A stretch of DNA of 64,000 bases from Silene conica (taxonomy: Eukaryota > Streptophyta > Magnoliopsida > Caryophyllales > Caryophyllaceae), in assembly GCA_029255685.2 (NCBI GenBank), contig CM055315.2, forward strand, positions 26,789,501-26,853,500, written 5' to 3'. The notes beneath the pieces are model-generated. The model searched no databases and had not been told where the DNA came from. It saw nothing but the letters and a program-made list of their open reading frames with translations. The translations under genes were made by a program, and so were the position numbers. Positions within the stretch are counted from its first letter, which is position 1, and every line of letters begins with the position of its first letter. Positions 21,465 through 32,738 of this stretch are shown piece after piece.

Positions 21465-23153
21465 GTCAACGATTTGTTACAAAACGTCGACGACGTTCCG
21501 CAGTGTCCTACTTTTTTTACAAAAAGAAATGACACGTGATTATCACTAATTGGATAATTTCAATAAAATTTGGGTTAAGACTCACCAAAGTCTTAAGTTG
21601 GGTCTTGAATTTTCAAGACTCAACTTAAGACTTTAATAAATTATTCGTAATTTTGTCTTAAGACTTGTTAAAATTTTGTCCCAAAATCAACAATAATGTT
21701 ACCCTTTTGTTCTCTCTAACAAAGAAAACATAGGAAACTATAAAATGTTGAGCTAGCTTCTCATAGGTCTATGCCGTCAATCCCAAGCCAAACTTCAGCA
21801 GCCAGCCTGACCAGTTCTCTTATATGATCCGGCCACGACTCACGGGTAAATGTGGGCCAACTCAACACATTCATTATATTTTTTTGAAATCGTTTTTATT
21901 TAGAATTAAGGTACACATGGTCCCCTGTCATGTGAGACTAACATGTTACAAAATGACAAAAAAACATGGCTAAAAAGTGTTTGTGTCACTGTCTAAATAC
22001 AGAAGAATGGGGCAATGGTCTCCATGGAGGGGTTCTTTACAAATGAACGAATTCACATCATTGTTGAGTATTGTTCGTCTTTTATTCGTAGATGAACGTT
22101 TGTGCAGAAGAATTTGGTTCATCACTATACATGAGACCCATTTTTGAATATTTTATGTGTAAAAATTAAACTTTAATAATGAGTGAATTGTGGGTGGACC
22201 CATTTATAAACTTGGATTAACTTACCCTATTGTTGATACTAGTTTTATTCTCGTGTAAAATATGCACGGGTCGTAATAAAAATGCTTAAAAGACGAAAAA
22301 TGCGAGATAATAACTACACAAATAACGTGATATACATATACCAAATTCACCCACCCCCTCCGAATTTTGAATTGACTCCAGCGAAGAAATTCGCAAGTCG
22401 CTTTTGTATCAATTCGGTATAATTCTTTAGTAATTCTCTCAGATAAACAAATTACACGATTTCGATAAAACCACAAAATATTCAGAAAAAATTGCAAGTA
22501 TATATATGCAAGAGATGTAATATTACTTGATCAATTGTATGTTATTTTAGTACTTGAAGACTTTTTCACATAAATTTTATCAGTAATAATTATTCTACTG
22601 AAAATATTTTTTTGTATTTTGTTCATTTTATACTATAGATGAGTCAATATTGAATTAACAAATTATAATATGAAGGTTAATTGTTGTTTTATTTTTATTT
22701 TTGTTTTAAAATCTCCAAAATAGTATTTTTCTATACGAATTCATCGAAAATTAATTATTATTCCTCCTTTTTATTTTTACAAAATAATGTAAATGTATAT
22801 AGATTTGGGAATTAGAATTTATGGGTTTGTACTTTGTAGTGAATTTCATGAATTTGGTGTTATTATTATTTTTACCTTTTTGTTATTTTGTCTATGTTAA
22901 ATGATTGAAATCGTGATTTTTTTAATTTCTGTTTTTGTTTTAATGACTATTAAATTTTTTTGCAGATAAAATTATGAATTTGATTATTTGAGCTTCTTTT
23001 ACATTATTATAATAATCGTCATCATTTCATATAATATAATCAAATATAAGCACAAACATAACATAATCATATAAACATATAATATGCGAAAATAAATTTT
23101 GAAATATGCTTAAATGAAGAAATAAATGAGAGAGAAATTACATACTAAAACTT
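21465..23153. other. AT-rich DNA flanking the Sirevirus; probable MULE 5' flank
   Basis: No gene supported. The first bases continue the MULE 5' region split by the Sirevirus. Contains a strong hairpin (21587-21634) and otherwise AT-rich sequence with short spurious ORFs. Confidence 0.5.
21587..21634. repeat. Perfect-type hairpin, 23-bp arms
   Basis: Arms 21587-21609 and 21612-21634 are complementary with one mismatch and a two-base loop. The arm core is TCTTAAGTTGGGTCTTGAA. Likely part of a foldback MITE; the motif TCTTAAG(A)CTTG recurs near 21655. Confidence 0.75.
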
Positions 23154-23390
23154 GAGAGAGACGGTCTTTCAATAAATTATTGAGAGACAATTCTTTTGTA
23201 CCATTTTATTTGTATTTCGTGACCCTTTTTGTCATTGATCGTACCATAATAGTTTCGTACCTATTTACCTAATAAATGTACTTATTTCATCTTTAATCAT
23301 GATTTGTACCAATTTTATTACTTTTAGTACCACTTTTTCTTAAGTTTGTAGAATAGTCTCCCAATAAGCTTATCGAGAGGCAGTCTCTCG
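23154..23390. mobile_element. MITE with ~33-bp terminal inverted repeats
   Basis: Left end GAGAGACGGTCTTTC..ATTGAGAGAC (23156-23188) pairs with the right end GTCTCCCAATAAGCTTATCG..GTCTCTC (23356-23389) with several mismatches. About 235 bp, no coding capacity. A target duplication is not clear. Confidence 0.6.
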
Positions 23391-24425
23391 GAAGACCTAC
23401 TGATGGTAAGATTAGGAGAGTAATTAAATGTTTTGAGTAAAATATGGGTCTCTCTCCCTCATTTCCAATAGCCAATAGGAAGCCTTGAAATGCTATTCCT
23501 TTTATAGTAAAGGGATTTTAGTATGTAATTAAATGATAACTCATTTATTAGTCTACATGTATATATTTTTTTATAATTGTTTGTCTAATGTTGTGCGACC
23601 GTCTTATTTTATAATATGTTAAAAACAAAAAGCATACTCGATCAAAAAGTATGGCTTAGCAAAAATCCAATTATCCAATTCGATCTAATATCCGAGTCGT
23701 TGATCCATTCCAAAATGTTCGAATATCAAATCGGGTACAATATCACATTCGGAAAATTTGGATATCGAATCCGACAATCCGAACCTATATGTTTTGGGCC
23801 ATGACCCAGTAAAAGTGGAGTAAATAAGAAACTCTTATACTGACCAAACATTTTCACTTTTAAAACTATTCTCATTTCATCCCTTAGCTCACAAAATTTT
23901 TCACTCCATATCTCATTTGTTTGCCCCTCCCCTTTCCTCTCCCATCATAATATTCATTTTTCTTACTAATTTACTCAATATCATTCAACTTTAGGCAACC
24001 AATATGGTCATGTTACGATTCTTTGTTATTTTTTTTTTTTTTGAGATATAGATATTTGATTTTAGCCTTTTTAAATTTTCTTACTAATTTTCTTACGTGC
24101 ATTTGAAAATTTGGACTGGTTTCATACGATTACTTTTTATTTTTTATTAATTTTTTAGTGAATACCATTCATCTGATGATTATTATTTCTTTTTAAAGTT
24201 GATGTTTTATAAAATTGTTAGTGAATATCATAAATATGAATTTGAATTACCTTAAATAATCAACTATATATATAACTATATTTTTTGTAATAATCAAAAC
24301 ACATAAAAGAGATTATATAATGTAAATTTAAAATCCCATTTCATTGAAGATTTTATTGATTATTTGTAATTTTTGAATTTGATTTTTGAATATTGTTATT
24401 GTATGACTAATTTTAATTCAAAGCA
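23391..24425. other. AT-rich intergenic DNA
   Basis: I see no gene, RNA or clear repeat beyond short homopolymer and AT tracts. Confidence 0.5.
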
Positions 24426-25024
24426 GATGTGTATAGGGATGGCAACGGATCCTGGATCCGGTCCAGATCCGTTGGACCCGACCCTGCTGGACCGGATCTG
24501 GATCCTTAAAATATGGACCCGTCGGATCTGGAACCACGAGTTTAAAAACGAATCTGGATCTGGATCTTGTTGACAAGACCCGGATCCGACCCTAAGACCC
24601 GTTTTTAATATTAAAAAAAAAAATTAATTATTTCAGATTATCGCTGGAGTTGGACTGGGCCTCAAACATTTCATTTCTAATTTTCCTAAATCCTACTGTC
24701 TCACATCCTCTCTAATTCCTCCCTAAAATCAAACCCTAAAATTAAACCCTAAAATCAAACCTCTGCCGCTGCCGCTGTCGCGCTATGCCTACCGCTGCCG
24801 CTGCCGACTACCGTTGCTCGCGTGAGTCGCGTCTGCCGCCATAAAATCAAAGGTACCACTTACCAGTTTCGTTTCTCATATTTCATTTCTAAGTTCGATA
24901 TTACTTCACTACTAATTCTCATATTTCATTTCTAAGGGTCATATTTCGTTTCTCATATTTCGTTTCTCATATTTGTTGTTGTTGTTTCTAAGTCGCTCGC
25001 GTCTGCCGCCATTATTGCTCGCAT

Positions 25025-25345
25025 TGTTGTTGTTTCTGTACATTATTCTAATTATAATCGTTTGCTATTGTTGTTATTTCGTCATTGTGTTGTTTCGTTC
25101 TTGTTGTTGCTGTACATTATTCTAATTATAATCGTTTGCTATTGTTGTTGTTTCGTCATTGTGTTGTTTCGTTCTTGTTGTTGCTGTACATTATTCTGAT
25201 TATAATCGTTTGCTATTGTTGTTGTTTCGTCATTGTGTTGTTTCGTTATTGTTGTTGTTGTACATTATCCTGATTATAATCGTTTGCTATTGTTGTTGTT
25301 TCGTCGTTGTTGTTGTTTCGTTCTTGTTGTTGCTGTATTTTAGCC
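25025..25345 (+). repeat. 74-bp tandem repeat in the hAT leader
   Basis: Four copies plus a partial one of a unit containing TGTACATTATTCTAATTATA, ATCGTTTGCTATTG and TTTCGTCATTGTG; they differ by a few substitutions. They lie upstream of the transposase start and are open in one frame by chance, giving repetitive Val/Leu-rich peptides that I do not consider genes. Confidence 0.85.
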
Positions 25346-25721
25346 CCATCTGCTTTATTTTATTTTTTTGATGTGAGAATGCTTAAAAATAATAAGTGAA
25401 GTCGAGGGAGTACAATTTTATGCTTTGTATGTTAAGTTCTATTGATTTATTATCATCTGAGCAATATTCTTTCTCCGTTGATAGTATGTATGTGAGAATG
25501 CTGGTTTGTATGTGAGAATGTTGTATTTTAGCCCCATCTTTTTTTTTTCTTTTTTCAAAGTAATATTTAATTGAATATAACTGCCTCTTCTTGAATAATC
25601 AGAATGGACGCTGACCAATCAAAGTTTTCTTCTTTCTCCGTTGATAGTGAAGACGAGTTATTGAGTGATTCTAATAGGAATGTTAATGTGCTTATACATG
25701 ACTTAGATAGTGAGGGAGAAA

Positions 25722-28117
25722 ATGTTGTCGATGGAGGTATTGAGTGATTCTACTAGGAATGTTAAGACTACTCAAAATACACAAATGAACTCAGTATTGG
25801 TTGGATTAGGAGGTAAGAAACTTACTTCACCGGTTTGGAATTACTTTGATTTAGAGACGGTTGATGGTGTTAGGAAGGCTAAATGCAAAGCTTGTAAGAA
25901 ATATCTTTCTTACAATGGAGCAAATGGAGTTTCTCATCTTAATAAACATGCAAAGAAGGCTTGTCCAATGAGATTTCTTGGAAATAATAGTGGTCAAAAG
26001 AAGTTAAGAACTATAGTTGAGAATGATGACACTACTACTTTGGAACTAAAAGAGAAGTATAAGGAGTTTGATCAAGAGATTAGTAGGAGTAAATTAGTTA
26101 CAATGGTGGTGTTACATGAGTATCCATTATCTATAGGTGATCACTTTGGTTTTAGGGAGTATTCGAAGAGTTTAAACCCTTCCTTCAAGATGATATCTAT
26201 GAACACGTTGAGAGGTGATCTCTTTAAGATGTACACTTGTGATAAGCTTTCCTTAAGACGGTTGTTGGAGTATAATGATAGTAAAATTGCGGTGACAACG
26301 GATATGTGGACTGCATCCAATCAAAAGAAAGGATATATGGTAGTCACCTCACACTTTATTGATCAGAATTGGAACTTGAGAAATCGAACATTAAGGTAAC
26401 TACTAACTAGTCAATTTCTTTTCTTATAATTTCAGCACTGTTTATTAGAAAACAAATAACCCTTTATGTTAATATTTATTCTTTGAAGGTTTTGCTTTGT
26501 GCCATGTCCACACACAAAAGGCGTTCTTGCAAAAGTCTTAATGGATTGTTTATCTCAATATGGTCTAGAGAGTAAGATTTCATCCGTAGTTGTTGACAAT
26601 TGTACTACAAATGATGCGATGATGAAAATCCTTCTCAAAAATTTTGAGGAAAAGTGTCTTATGTTGGGAGGTATTTTCTTGCATTTAAGGTGTAGTGCTC
26701 ACATCTTAAATTTGATTGTCAAGGATGGACTGGATGTCATTGAAACAGGAATTGTCAAAGTGAGGGATTGTGTTTCATTTTGGATGTCTACTCCTAAAAG
26801 GATTGAAAAATTTGAGGAGTCTTGTCGGTTTTTAGGCATTAATAACAATAAAAGATTGATTCTTGATAGTAAAACAAGATGGAATTCGACTTTTTCTATG
26901 CTTGAATCAACTTTACCTTATGTAGATGTATTTGTAAGGCTAAAACGACTAAATCAAAAGTTGAAATTTGATATTCCTTCCGATGAAGATTGGAAATTAG
27001 CTAGCCTTATTTGTAAGAAGTTGGGGATATTTAGTAATGCTACTAAGGTTTTTTCGGGGAGAAATTATCCTACTTCTAACTTATTTTTTAGAAAGGCTTG
27101 TGAGATTAAGCTTGCTTTGAGATGTTGGTTATATGATGATGAGAAATTGTAAAATCCATGGCTAAGAAAATGATTGAGAAGTTTGATAAGTACTGGGAAC
27201 ATATTAATGGTCTTTTGGCCATCGCCGCTATTTTGGATCCTAGGAATAAGATGGATTGTGTTCGATATTATTTTGGTAGACTTTATGATGATAAATGTGA
27301 TGAAGAGTTGGATAAGGTGAGGAAGCTCTTGGATAATCTTGTGGTTGAGTATCAACTTAGAAGGGAAGGGAGTAAGGCACAAGAGGAAGGAAAAAGAAAA
27401 AGAGAGGATTATGTCTCTAATGTTGAATGTGAAGATGGGTATGCTTTACAAAAAAAAGACAATGAAGAGGAAGTTCAATGTAATGGGAGAGGTGGACCAT
27501 TACTTAGAGGACCACCCATTGCCGGAGGATGCTAACTTTGACGTCCTTAGTTGGTGGAAAGTCAATCATAAATATCCCACGTTACGAGATATTGCGAAAG
27601 ATGTTCTTGCTATTCCGATTTCTAGTGTGGCTTCCGAAAGTGCCTTTAGTATGGGAGGAAGGGTAGTAAGTCCTCATCGCTCAAGGCTTCATGCCGACAC
27701 CTTGGAAGCGTTAATGTGCTTACAAAATTGGAAAATGCAAGCGATTCAAGGTATTGCTTTGACTTAAGCCCTTAATCTTTTATCTTGTTATTTGATGATT
27801 ATATACTTGTTTGAAAGCGATGGTATTATACTAGTTTGCATTTATTTTGAAGGTGAATTGGATAGCACTGGGTACATGTTCAAACATCAATGGGGATTTG
27901 GATCTTGAAGGAGAAATTATTGATATAATTGACATGGTGAGTTTTTCTTACTTAGACTTTTTATTTAATAGGAGCACATATATTTAGTTTATCAACTTTT
28001 AATTACTTGTTTGTATTTTTATAATTGGTGTATTCTTTATGACATTAGGATGTTGATGATATTGCTAAGGAAGACATGGAGGAAGATGATGATCAAGAAA
28101 TTTCAAGTGTTAACTAA
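25722..28117 (+). pseudogene. hAT (RICESLEEPER-like) transposase, two frameshifts
   Basis: First in-frame ATG 25722. BED zinc finger with CKACKKYL ... HLNKHAKKAC (about 25880-25965). Catalytic region VTTDMWTASNQKKGYM at about 26290. Intron 26396-26489 (GT...AG), then FCFVPCPHTKG, NCTTNDAMM and RCSAHILNLIVKDGL. After DDEKL the frame closes at about 27150 and coding resumes one frame over (KKMIEKFDKYWEHINGLLAI); a second shift near 27480 leads into the dimerisation domain (DVLSWWKVNHKYPTLRDIA, SSVASESAFSMGGR). Possible last exons 27853-27936 and 28049-28117 encode an acidic tail ending in TAA. An upstream ATG at 25603 opens a short separate frame. Apart from the two shifts the domains are well preserved. 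DNA cut-and-paste transposase by family; inactive as it stands. Confidence 0.88.
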
Positions 28118-28579
28118 TCGTAGGATTTTAAGCTTCATTGTTATCTTTAAGTTGAATTCTATTTTGTAACTGTTTAATTGTGGGACTTTTATTTTGTAAG
28201 AGTTTAATTGTGGGACTTTCATTTTGTAAGACTTTAATTCGTAAAATTGTAATCTTTTGAATTTGTGAAACTTTCTATTTGGGAATTGATAGTTGACAAT
28301 GAAGATGAAGAACATTGAAAAATTGTGGTTGTAGGCTTGAGTTGTGGGCATGTGGCTGCCATTTTAAGTTTTTTTTTCTTTTTCTTTTTTCTTTTTTTTT
28401 CCATGGGACCCGCATAAAACCCGGATCCTACCCGGATCCGCAGGGTCCGGATCTGGATCTGACCTTTCTGGACCCGTCGGATCCGGGTCGGATCTGATTC
28501 CTGTTGCCAAAAACGGATCTGGATCTGGATCCTACTGGACCCGGTCCAGATCCGGCTCGTTGCCATCCCTATATGTGTA

Positions 28580-29775
28580 TAATGTATTGTGTGGTTAAAG
28601 TTTATATGAAATAACATATTAAATTTGGAATTAGTGTTTAAGAAGTTGTAATTGTGAGTAAAAATTCATGAGTAATTAAATTTATCAACGAAAGGTGGAG
28701 GGCCCTACATGAAAATTTTGTTTTTCTTCCCTAAAACTGAGGAACCAATAACATTTCTTTAAATGTTTCTCCTTTTATAGTATATGGATTGGTTCTGTAA
28801 GGTTGAGCTTGTACTTTAGTGATGTGGCAGTGACGTGGCGATAAATAAACTTAATATGCACATGAGCTATTATGATTGCTCTATGAATTTTTCCAAAAAA
28901 ATCTATTTTTCCCCTTTTTTAATAGATATGAGAAAATGAATTCGAATCACTTGAACATATATATAATTGAATTTCGATCAAACAAACCTTTCAAAAGAAA
29001 ATATAAGGAAGAAAATCTAAATAATTCAGAAAGAAATGAAATATGGAAAAACATAGCAATAAAAGGAACTATAAGTCAATAAATCAGTAGGTAATTTTTA
29101 AGTCTTAACCATAATTTTTTTATCTCATATGTTGGGTATATTTAAGGGCCGCCACTTGTTATCTCCTCTCACAAACATGTATATAAATATGTAACCATTC
29201 TCGTTTATGAACCTCAAACCTCATTCCCAACAATAGTGAGATTGGTCAACAAACATTTAAAAAATACACAAACCTTTGTTAACAAACTTTTATTGTTGAT
29301 GCTCTAAAAAACTATTCCACCTACAATTGAATTTCCATCAAACAAAAATTTTAAGGTCCACACTGGACCGGTACAAGGATATCGTACACCATAACCAAAG
29401 AGATGCTTTAGTTTTTATTTTTAAAAAATTATATTCTACTATTAATGGATAATTTATTCAATTCTAATATTCTCATTGGTTAGGATGTGTGATGACTTGA
29501 TATACCGGGTGTACTCAAGAATTTCTCTCCCTCAAAATCGAAAATAGAGAAAAAAAAACCTAAATTATAATTCGAGAAAAACAAATCTAACATGGAAAAA
29601 ATAGCAATGAGAGGGACTACAAGTCAATAAATCATGCAAGTACCAAAAGTAGGTAATTTTTAAGTCTTAACCATAATATACTCTCCTAGTTTCCAAAGGC
29701 AGCTCTCACGAATGGCGGGCACTTTGTTCTTTGACTTCAACTTTAGCAAGCCAACCTACTTTGATAATTACATAC

Positions 29776-29783
<8 letters not shown>
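28580..29783. other. Upstream region of the kinase gene with a local duplication
   Basis: Two copies of a block containing AGTCAATAAATCA and GTAGGTAATTTTTAAGTC lie at about 28960-29110 and 29560-29675, with a small insertion in one. No other gene seen. The 5' control region of the kinase should be within this stretch. Confidence 0.55.

Positions 29784-29828
<45 letters not shown>
29784..29828. repeat. (AAT)n microsatellite before the kinase gene
   Basis: About 14 uninterrupted AAT repeats, 55 bases before the start codon and next to TATA-like sequence, so length changes could alter promoter spacing or the 5' leader. Confidence 0.9.
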
Positions 29829-29840
29829 TAAAATCATGTC

Positions 29841-29847
29841 TATAAAA
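29841..29847 (+). promoter_or_regulatory. Candidate TATA box of the kinase gene
   Basis: TATAAAA 36 bases before the ATG. It is a good match but leaves a very short leader; TATATATAA at about 29777-29785, upstream of the microsatellite, is an alternative. Confidence 0.35.
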
Positions 29848-29882
29848 CCATTGAAACAACCAAATTGCACACTACTTTCACA

Positions 29883-31727
29883 ATGCTAAAATACTTGATA
29901 TTTCTACTTTTATCCTTCTTATTATTAACCTCCTTAGCCATCACCACGGCCGCCGCCGCCGCCGCCAACTCCACATCATGTCCTATAGACTTCTCCTATG
30001 TCCAAACCTTCCCATGGGACACTCAACAATGTCGCGACGACACCGATCCCAATGCTTGTTGTGAGACTATTAGGAGCTTACTAGGTCTAGGCCTTGCCAA
30101 ATACCTTAAAAACTCATCTAATTTCTACCTTCCTACACCTCAATTAGCCTACTCTTGTTTATCACTTTTTCAACATACACTCATTTCCATGTCCATTAAC
30201 TTTCCTTTAATCCCTTCTTGTTTGAATTCCACTAATGAATTGCTTAACAAACCCACAAGCTGTGCAGGGATTCGGACCATCCAAGATTGGGATAAGAAAG
30301 CCGGTCCAACGACGTTGTTGAACTCGTCTTGTAAGGGTAATGTAGGCTTATCCCAATGTAGCTCATGTCTTGATGCAGGAATGAAGGTTGATTCTCATTT
30401 GGTAAGCTTAGCGCCAAATTCGACTAAATGTTTTTATTTTACGATTATTTATGTAGCCGGGATTGTTAATGAGTTCGGGCCAGAGGACCCTAGGTCAGCT
30501 TGTATTCTAGGCCTACCTTTGGCTGCAAGTTATCATTATGATGATGGCTCTCAAGGGAATATAGCCAAAGGGAAAATATTTAAGTTTGTGTTCGGGTTTT
30601 TTGTCCCGTTCTTCGTTGTTTTGGTTGTTGTTGGCTTCGTAATAATGTATTTGAGTTGGGTTAGACGGAAGAAGGAAAAGGCGCTACATGAGAAGTTTAT
30701 TAGGAGTGTAAGAGGTCAAGTCTCGCCTATCGCGGGTACAAGATGGTATCTTGAGACGGAGATTGAACGAGCAACGGATGGGTTTTCGTCTAAGACGTTT
30801 ATAGCTAGAGGTGGAAATGGTGTTGTATATAAGGGTACATTTGAAAATGGGGTTACTTTCGCTGTGAAACAAATTACAGAGGATTTAGATGTTGTAAGAG
30901 ATGAAGAGTTTTGTAACGAGGTAGAGATTATTAGCAAAATTAGACATCGAAATCTTCTTCCTCTAAGAGGATGTTGTGTGGCAAGCGATTTCGTAAGAGG
31001 CAAGAGACGCTACCTCGTGTACGACTACATGTCTAATGGAAGCCTTAGCGATCATTTGTATGATTCTAAGCGGAAATTAAGTTGGCCACAGAGGAAGAAT
31101 GTGATTCTTGATGTTGCGAAAGGGCTTGCATATTTGCATTATGGTGTTAAACCGGCTATATATCACCGCGATATAAAGACGACAAACATTTTGTTAGACT
31201 CGGATATGAAGGCCATGGTTGCAGATTTTGGGTTAGCTAGGCAGAGCACTGAAGGGCAATCTCACCTTACAACTAGGGTCGCTGGCACGTACGGGTACTT
31301 GGCACCAGAGTACGCTTTATACGGGCAATTGACCGAGAAGAGTGATGTCTACAGCTTCGGGATTGTAATTTTAGAAACAATGAGCGGGAAGAAGGTATTA
31401 GACACGTCTAATTCCTCAACGCCTCTAATCACCGATTTGGCATGGGATTTGGTGAAATCGGGGAATGTGGAGGCGGTTTTCGATGAGTCGATTAGGGAGG
31501 AAGGTCCAAAGGGAATAATGGAAAGATTTGTACGTGTTGGTATACTTTGTGCTCATGTCATGGTAGCTTTAAGACCTACAATAGCTCAAGCTCTGAGAAT
31601 GTTGGAAGGAGACATTGATATACCTAAGCTACCCGAAAGGCCATTACCTCTTAGCCATGAATCTTTTAGGTCATCCTTGTGGCATAGTAGTTCAACAAGC
31701 ACTACCCAAACGGATAGATTAGTTTGA
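29883..31727 (+). CDS. SPARK-domain receptor-like protein kinase (614 aa)
   Basis: Single-exon plasma-membrane receptor kinase resembling Arabidopsis At1g11050 in layout and length (recognised from memory). ATG 29883 starts a hydrophobic signal peptide (1-26). The ectodomain has the SPARK signature CPIDFSYVQTFPWDT (33-47), about a dozen cysteines and several NxS/T sites. Transmembrane segment about 234-259, then basic RRKKEK. Kinase domain about 302-575: ATP lysine K329 (AVK), helix C glutamate near 346, catalytic YHRD at 427-430, DFG at 448-450, activation loop TTRVAGTYGYLAPE, APE at 474-476. It is an RD kinase and should be active. Odd point: the first glycine of the P-loop is alanine (ARGGNGV, 308-314). 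The C-terminal tail is Ser/Thr-rich. Ligand and pathway unknown. It is the only intact host gene in the window, flanked by a hAT and MITEs. Confidence 0.93.
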   Translation: MLKYLIFLLLSFLLLTSLAITTAAAAAANSTSCPIDFSYVQTFPWDTQQCRDDTDPNACCETIRSLLGLGLAKYLKNSSNFYLPTPQLAYSCLSLFQHTLISMSINFPLIPSCLNSTNELLNKPTSCAGIRTIQDWDKKAGPTTLLNSSCKGNVGLSQCSSCLDAGMKVDSHLVSLAPNSTKCFYFTIIYVAGIVNEFGPEDPRSACILGLPLAASYHYDDGSQGNIAKGKIFKFVFGFFVPFFVVLVVVGFVIMYLSWVRRKKEKALHEKFIRSVRGQVSPIAGTRWYLETEIERATDGFSSKTFIARGGNGVVYKGTFENGVTFAVKQITEDLDVVRDEEFCNEVEIISKIRHRNLLPLRGCCVASDFVRGKRRYLVYDYMSNGSLSDHLYDSKRKLSWPQRKNVILDVAKGLAYLHYGVKPAIYHRDIKTTNILLDSDMKAMVADFGLARQSTEGQSHLTTRVAGTYGYLAPEYALYGQLTEKSDVYSFGIVILETMSGKKVLDTSNSSTPLITDLAWDLVKSGNVEAVFDESIREEGPKGIMERFVRVGILCAHVMVALRPTIAQALRMLEGDIDIPKLPERPLPLSHESFRSSLWHSSSTSTTQTDRLV

Positions 31728-32105
31728 ATACTGAGATAACGTCACCTGGTATTACCATTGAATTATTTTATTAATACACTATATGATTATATTATGACTT
31801 TCTAGGCAATACGAATTCCAACATTCAACCATACGATTCCTAATATTCTTTTGTAGCAATGTAAATCTAGTAGATGATGCCAAATACAAGTTGATTTGTT
31901 GAACTTGGAGTGTTGTAATGGATAAGTTTGATTAGTCATAAGATCACCAAATCTGGTTTATATGTTCAAAATGATGCATGTTTGGGTCATCATATTCGCA
32001 AAGCATTCAAAATAATCCAACCACATGATTTGTAAAATATTTGACCAAAACCCACCTACTCAAACAGAACAAGCAAGATAAAGCAATAGCGTAACATGTG
32101 AATAT
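31728..32105. other. 3' flank of the kinase gene
   Basis: No ORF. AT-rich; the 3' untranslated region and polyadenylation site should be in the first 200-300 bases, but no single signal stands out. Confidence 0.5.
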
Positions 32106-32330
32106 GTGACGGACCAATAAGTCTTCGTTGTGACACAACTTTGAGACGGGTTAAATATTACCTATGTGAATAGATAGATAAACAAAATAAATTTTTATTT
32201 CTTAAATACTCTGGTATTGTCTTATCTACCCACATGACTGGTATTTGATCTGTCGCAAGCTTTGCGACCGACATGACCATCGCAAATGAGAATTGCGGTT
32301 ACAGACTAGATACAAGATACCACTCGTGGG
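32106..32330. mobile_element. MITE-like inverted repeat element 1
   Basis: Left end with GACACAACTTTGAGACGGGT TAAATA (to about 32160) is roughly inverse to the right end TATTTGATCTGTCGCAAGC (from about 32246). Related to the neighbour at 32344-32520 (shared inverted ends built on TCAAATA and GACGG). Ends are approximate. Confidence 0.45.
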
Positions 32331-32343
32331 AAATCTTCCCTCT

Positions 32344-32525
32344 TAAACAAAGTCTCATTTTAAACCATTATTATCCGTTTTAAGTGTAAGATGGGTCAAA
32401 TACATATCAATTCACCCTACTTGTCACCTAAAAATTCACAAACTTTTTTATCTTTATTACCCCACTTAATAGTATTTGACACGTCTCAAACTTAGGACGG
32501 ATAATACCGTCTTAAACAAAACATA
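32344..32525. mobile_element. MITE-like inverted repeat element 2
   Basis: TTATTATCCGTTTTAAGTG..GGGTCAAATA on the left pairs with TATTTGACACGTCTCAAAC..GGACGGATAATA on the right. Both ends also carry CTTAAACAAA. About 180 bp, non-coding; ends approximate. Confidence 0.5.
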
Positions 32526-32738
32526 CTGTTTTCGGGAAAGAAAATTTATCACGGATTAGATTTGTCAACCACTTGCTGCTCTTAATTAATACAAGTAACT
32601 AATAGTGTATAATATATCCCCTTATATTAAAATTTTGAAAATTGAAAATTATCCGCATAGATGTTTTTAGCTAGAATTTAGGCTTAATTTTATCTAAATA
32701 TGTATTGGACCTTTTATATGAGATTTATGTGTCACGAT
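32526..32738. other. Short intergenic stretch
   Basis: Nothing recognised. Confidence 0.5.

Larger units (their letters stand above)
24434..28571 (+). mobile_element. Complete hAT transposon, 4.1 kb
   Basis: Termini TAGGGATGGCAACG and its exact inverse CGTTGCCATCCCTA (14 bp). Both ends are followed inwards by dense GGATCC/GGATCTGG subterminal repeats (24450-24600 and 28420-28560). Inside: a GC-rich (CTGCCG)n leader near 24760-24840, a 74-bp tandem repeat, and a transposase with conserved motifs. Good terminal structure and a near-matching 8-bp duplication indicate a fairly recent insertion, but the transposase is frameshifted, so this copy would need help from another. Confidence 0.9.
24426..28579. 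other. 8-bp target duplications flanking the hAT at 24434-28571
   Basis: Left GATGTGTA (24426-24433), right TATGTGTA (28572-28579): seven of eight bases match, as expected for a hAT with one later substitution. The span given covers both copies. Confidence 0.8.

Noticed and set aside
25085-25371. ORFs with Leu/Val/Cys-rich repeats in the hAT leader
   Set aside because: They follow from the 74-bp tandem repeat being open in one frame; no start context or family similarity.
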